Origin: Erysipelotrichaceae bacterium
GTDB lineage: Bacteria; Bacillota_I; Bacilli_A; Erysipelotrichales; Erysipelotrichaceae
Direction of reading: 5' to 3'
Assembly (NCBI GenBank): GCA_030533035.1
Contig: JAUNJW010000005.1
Coordinates: 1-8,632 of the forward strand
Length of the DNA: 8,632 nucleotides
Shown here: in pieces, positions 6,295-8,632 of the stretch
How the letters are laid out: each line of letters opens with the position of its first letter
Numbering within the stretch: the first letter of the stretch is position 1
Program-made: the position numbers and the translations under genes
Notes under the pieces: generated by a model
What the model was told of the DNA's origin: nothing
The model's input: only the letters and a program-made list of their open reading frames with translations
Databases searched by the model: none

Positions 6295-8578
6295 TGCGCT
6301 TGATCTTTCCGCTGACCGTCTTGGGCAGCTCATCGCGGAAGACGACAGCACGCGGATACTTGTACGGGGCGGTTCTTGACTTGACGTAGTTCTGGATTTC
6401 CTTTACCAGGGCATCGTCGCCTTCCTTGCCGTCAACCAGGACGATGGAGGCCTTGACGATCTGGCCGCGGACTTCATCAGGCATCGCGCTGACGCCGCAT
6501 TCCAGGACATACGGGAGTTCCATGATAATGCTTTCGATCTCGAACGGGCCGATGCGGTAGCCGGAGGATTTGATCACGTCATCCTTGCGGCCGACATACC
6601 AGTAGAAGCCGTCTTCATCCTTCCATGCCATATCGCCGGTGTGGTACAGGCCGTCGCACCATGTGGCCGCGGTCTCTTCCTCATCCCGGTAATAGCAGAC
6701 TGCCAGTCCGGGCGGCAGGCCGTTCTTGATATTGACGACGATTTCGCCGGTCTCACCGACAGGTACCGGAATATCGTTGTTGTCAACCAGGCTGACGTCA
6801 TAGATCGGTGCCGGTTTGCCCATGGAACCGATCTTGTGCGGCGCGCCGGTCAGGTTGCCGATGATCATGGTCGATTCGGACTGGCCGAAGCCTTCCATGA
6901 TTCTTAATCCGGTCGCCTTTTCAAACTGGCGGTAAACCTCGGGGTTGAGCGCCTCGCCGGCTGTTGTCATGTGCTTGACGGAGGAGAAATCGTATTTCGA
7001 GATATCCTGCTTGATCATCATTCTCAGCATCGTGGGCGGTGCGCAGAATGTCGTGATGTGATATTTGGCGAACATCGGCAGGATGTCAGCGGCGTCGAAT
7101 CTGTCAAAGTCATAGGTGAAGACCGCGCCTTCCGCCATCCACTGTCCGTAGAGCTTGCCCCACATCGCCTTGGCCCAGCCGGTATCGGAAATCGTGAAGT
7201 GAAGTCCCTGGGTATCGACTGTGTGCCAGTATTTGGCTGTGTGGAAGTGGCCGAGCGGATATTTGTATGTATGGGCGGCGATCTTCGGATAGCCGCTGGT
7301 GCCGGATGTGAAATACATTAACATCAGGTCATCGCCGCACGGTGTTTCGTCTGTTCTGGAGAAGTGGGAGCTGTACATGGAGTAGTCTTCATCGAAGCTG
7401 CGCCAGCCCTCTCTTGTGCCGTTGACGATCATCTTGTATTTCATGCCGCTGTATTTTTCACAGGCGATGTCAACCTGGTGGGCGACGTCATCATCGGCGG
7501 TGCAGATAATGCCGGTGATGCCTGCTTTTTCAAAGCGGTAGACAAAGTCGTGTTCCTGCAGCTGGCAGGTGGCCGGGATGGCGATCGCGCCGAGCTTGTT
7601 GAGTCCGAGCATTGCAAACCAGAACTGATAATGTCTCTTCAATACCAGCATGACCTTGTCACCCTTGCGGATGCCCATCGCCTTGAAGTAGTTGGCGCAC
7701 TGGGAAGAGGCACGCTTGATGTCATTGAAAGTGAATCTGCGTTCGGTCTTGTCCTTGGATATATGCAGCATCGCCAGCTTGTCCGGTTCTCTTCTGGCAA
7801 CAGCGTCAACCAGGTCAAAGGCGAAATTGAATTTGTCGATATTCTTGAACTTGATGGAAGTCGGGGTGCCGTTGTCATTTTCAACGACATCGATGTAATT
7901 CTTCCAGATTCTGACTTCCTGCTTCTGGTCAGCCTCTTTGGCCCTGGATTCCTGGATGATCGGCGCTGCCGTCAGTTCGGGAATCGGTTCACCGGCCGGG
8001 TTGAGGACGATCGCGTAGAAGACGCAGTCCTTGCCGCCGACGGCGATCATGCCGTGCGGTGTTTCCGAGTTGTAATAAATACTGTCGCCCGGGCCGAGGA
8101 CCTCGCTGTGTTCGCCGACCTGTACTTTCAGATATCCTTCAATGACGATATCGCACTCCTGGCCATCGTGGCTGGTCAGCTCGATGTCCTTCTGCTGGGC
8201 GGATTCGTCATAGACACTTCTGACATACAGCGGCTCCGCGATCCTGTTCTGGAAAGCGTAGGCCAGGTTGTAATAGGTCATGCCATGGGCCTGCGAAACT
8301 CTCTGGGCCCCACCGGCTCTTGTCAGCGCGTAAGACTGCAGGGTCGGGCTGTAGCCTTCAATGATATCCGTGACGTTGACACGGCACTTGAGGGCGCAGC
8401 GGTAAATGAATGTGAAGTTGAGATCCTGTTTCCCCTGTTCGCAGGCGAGATACTCATCGACACTGACACCGACGCTGTCGGCCATTTCCTGCGGTGTGAA
8501 GCCTTCCGCTTCACGAAGCTCACGGATACGCGCAGCCATTTCCTGAATTTTATAATCAAGTCCTGTGATCTGTTCCAT
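6284..8578 (-). CDS. XRE-HTH / cupin / AMP-forming acyl-CoA synthetase fusion
   Basis: A 764-residue three-part protein. Residues ~14-75 form an XRE-type helix-turn-helix (RIRELREAEGFTPQEMADSV, then the YLACEQGK recognition-helix region). Residues ~118-193 form a cupin barrel with H137, E141 and H175 as likely metal ligands and the LGPGDSIYYNSETPHG signature. From ~225 to the end is a complete ANL-superfamily synthetase: YFTSGTSGYPK (422-432), SDTGWAKAMWGKLYGQW (464-480), GEALNPEV (541-548), EGFGQSES (562-569), YHTGD (645-649), GRKDD (663-667) and the catalytic lysine K758 in PKTVSGKIKR. The SDTGW and LYGQW blocks match medium-chain/branched-chain acyl-CoA synthetases (MACS type, of which an archaeal member prefers 2-methylbutyrate) rather than acetyl-CoA synthetase. 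It would form acyl-CoA from a carboxylic acid, ATP and CoA. Start: AGGAG at 8584-8588, 5 bases upstream. It is first in the operon and may regulate it. Confidence 0.93.
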   Translation of the reverse strand: MEQITGLDYKIQEMAARIRELREAEGFTPQEMADSVGVSVDEYLACEQGKQDLNFTFIYRCALKCRVNVTDIIEGYSPTLQSYALTRAGGAQRVSQAHGMTYYNLAYAFQNRIAEPLYVRSVYDESAQQKDIELTSHDGQECDIVIEGYLKVQVGEHSEVLGPGDSIYYNSETPHGMIAVGGKDCVFYAIVLNPAGEPIPELTAAPIIQESRAKEADQKQEVRIWKNYIDVVENDNGTPTSIKFKNIDKFNFAFDLVDAVARREPDKLAMLHISKDKTERRFTFNDIKRASSQCANYFKAMGIRKGDKVMLVLKRHYQFWFAMLGLNKLGAIAIPATCQLQEHDFVYRFEKAGITGIICTADDDVAHQVDIACEKYSGMKYKMIVNGTREGWRSFDEDYSMYSSHFSRTDETPCGDDLMLMYFTSGTSGYPKIAAHTYKYPLGHFHTAKYWHTVDTQGLHFTISDTGWAKAMWGKLYGQWMAEGAVFTYDFDRFDAADILPMFAKYHITTFCAPPTMLRMMIKQDISKYDFSSVKHMTTAGEALNPEVYRQFEKATGLRIMEGFGQSESTMIIGNLTGAPHKIGSMGKPAPIYDVSLVDNNDIPVPVGETGEIVVNIKNGLPPGLAVCYYRDEEETAATWCDGLYHTGDMAWKDEDGFYWYVGRKDDVIKSSGYRIGPFEIESIIMELPYVLECGVSAMPDEVRGQIVKASIVLVDGKEGDDALVKEIQNYVKSRTAPYKYPRAVVFRDELPKTVSGKIKRNEL

Positions 8579-8600
8579 AGTCTCTCCTGTTTGGAATCAC

Positions 8601-8627
8601 GGAGAAAACGGGGGCACCGTTCCCTCC
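8601..8627 (-). promoter_or_regulatory. Hairpin in the leader of the synthetase operon
   Basis: In the minus-strand transcript, bases 8627-8617 (GGAGGGAACGG) pair with 8611-8601 (CCGTTTTCTCC) around the 5-base loop UGCCC. This gives 11 continuous pairs including two G-U wobbles; the + strand would have two A-C mismatches, so the structure suits the operon's RNA. It ends 22 bases before the start codon and 12 bases before the Shine-Dalgarno. The window stops 5 bases beyond it, so it cannot be judged whether it is the end of a longer leader (attenuator, T-box or riboswitch) or an isolated hairpin. There is no good U-run after the stem, so it is not a strong intrinsic terminator. Confidence 0.5.
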
Positions 8628-8632
8628 ATACC

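Noticed and set aside
6295..6351. N-terminal extension of the P-loop ATPase to an upstream ATG at 6351
   Set aside because: The extra 19 residues are Ser/Arg-rich and lie entirely inside the conserved synthetase C-terminus. The ATG at 6294 has a closer ribosome site and puts Walker A at the expected distance from the N-terminus.

Overview
The window holds ten genes from an anaerobic bacterium, most likely a low- to mid-GC Gram-positive (Bacillota-type) gut or rumen anaerobe. The evidence is strong purine-rich Shine-Dalgarno sites, a ferredoxin-dependent 2-oxoacid oxidoreductase, and tight polycistronic packing. The base composition looks slightly GC-rich, by eye. I cannot name a genus from the sequence alone.

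Layout. At the left edge is the C-terminal part of a DUF5131 (phage Gp37/Gp68-like) gene on the + strand, cut by the window. A probable bidirectional terminator (458-497) separates it from everything else, which is all on the minus strand. Read in the direction of transcription (right to left), the main operon runs from about 8578 to 1906. Its order is: an XRE-HTH/cupin/acyl-CoA synthetase fusion; a small P-loop ATPase; then the delta (ferredoxin), alpha, beta and gamma subunits of a 2-oxoisovalerate-type ferredoxin oxidoreductase; then the branched-chain aminotransferase ilvE. A clear intrinsic terminator follows (1859-1892). Beyond it, still on the minus strand, a two-gene unit encodes a flavin-reductase-like protein and a YdjC/ChbG-type deacetylase, translationally coupled by an ATGA overlap. 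No gene-free stretch exceeds about 90 bases.

How the genes work together (inference). The synthetase would convert a short branched-chain acid (isobutyrate, isovalerate or 2-methylbutyrate) to its CoA thioester using ATP. The four-subunit oxidoreductase would interconvert that acyl-CoA plus CO2 and reduced ferredoxin with the branched 2-oxoacid. IlvE would interconvert the 2-oxoacid with Val, Leu or Ile. Because an AMP-forming synthetase normally runs towards acyl-CoA, the set best fits assimilation of environmental branched-chain fatty acids into amino acids by reductive carboxylation. The oxidative direction (amino-acid fermentation) stays possible. The synthetase carries its own XRE DNA-binding and cupin sensor domains, so the first enzyme may also be the operon's regulator. 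This fusion is the most unusual thing in the window. The P-loop ATPase has no assigned role but sits inside the operon.
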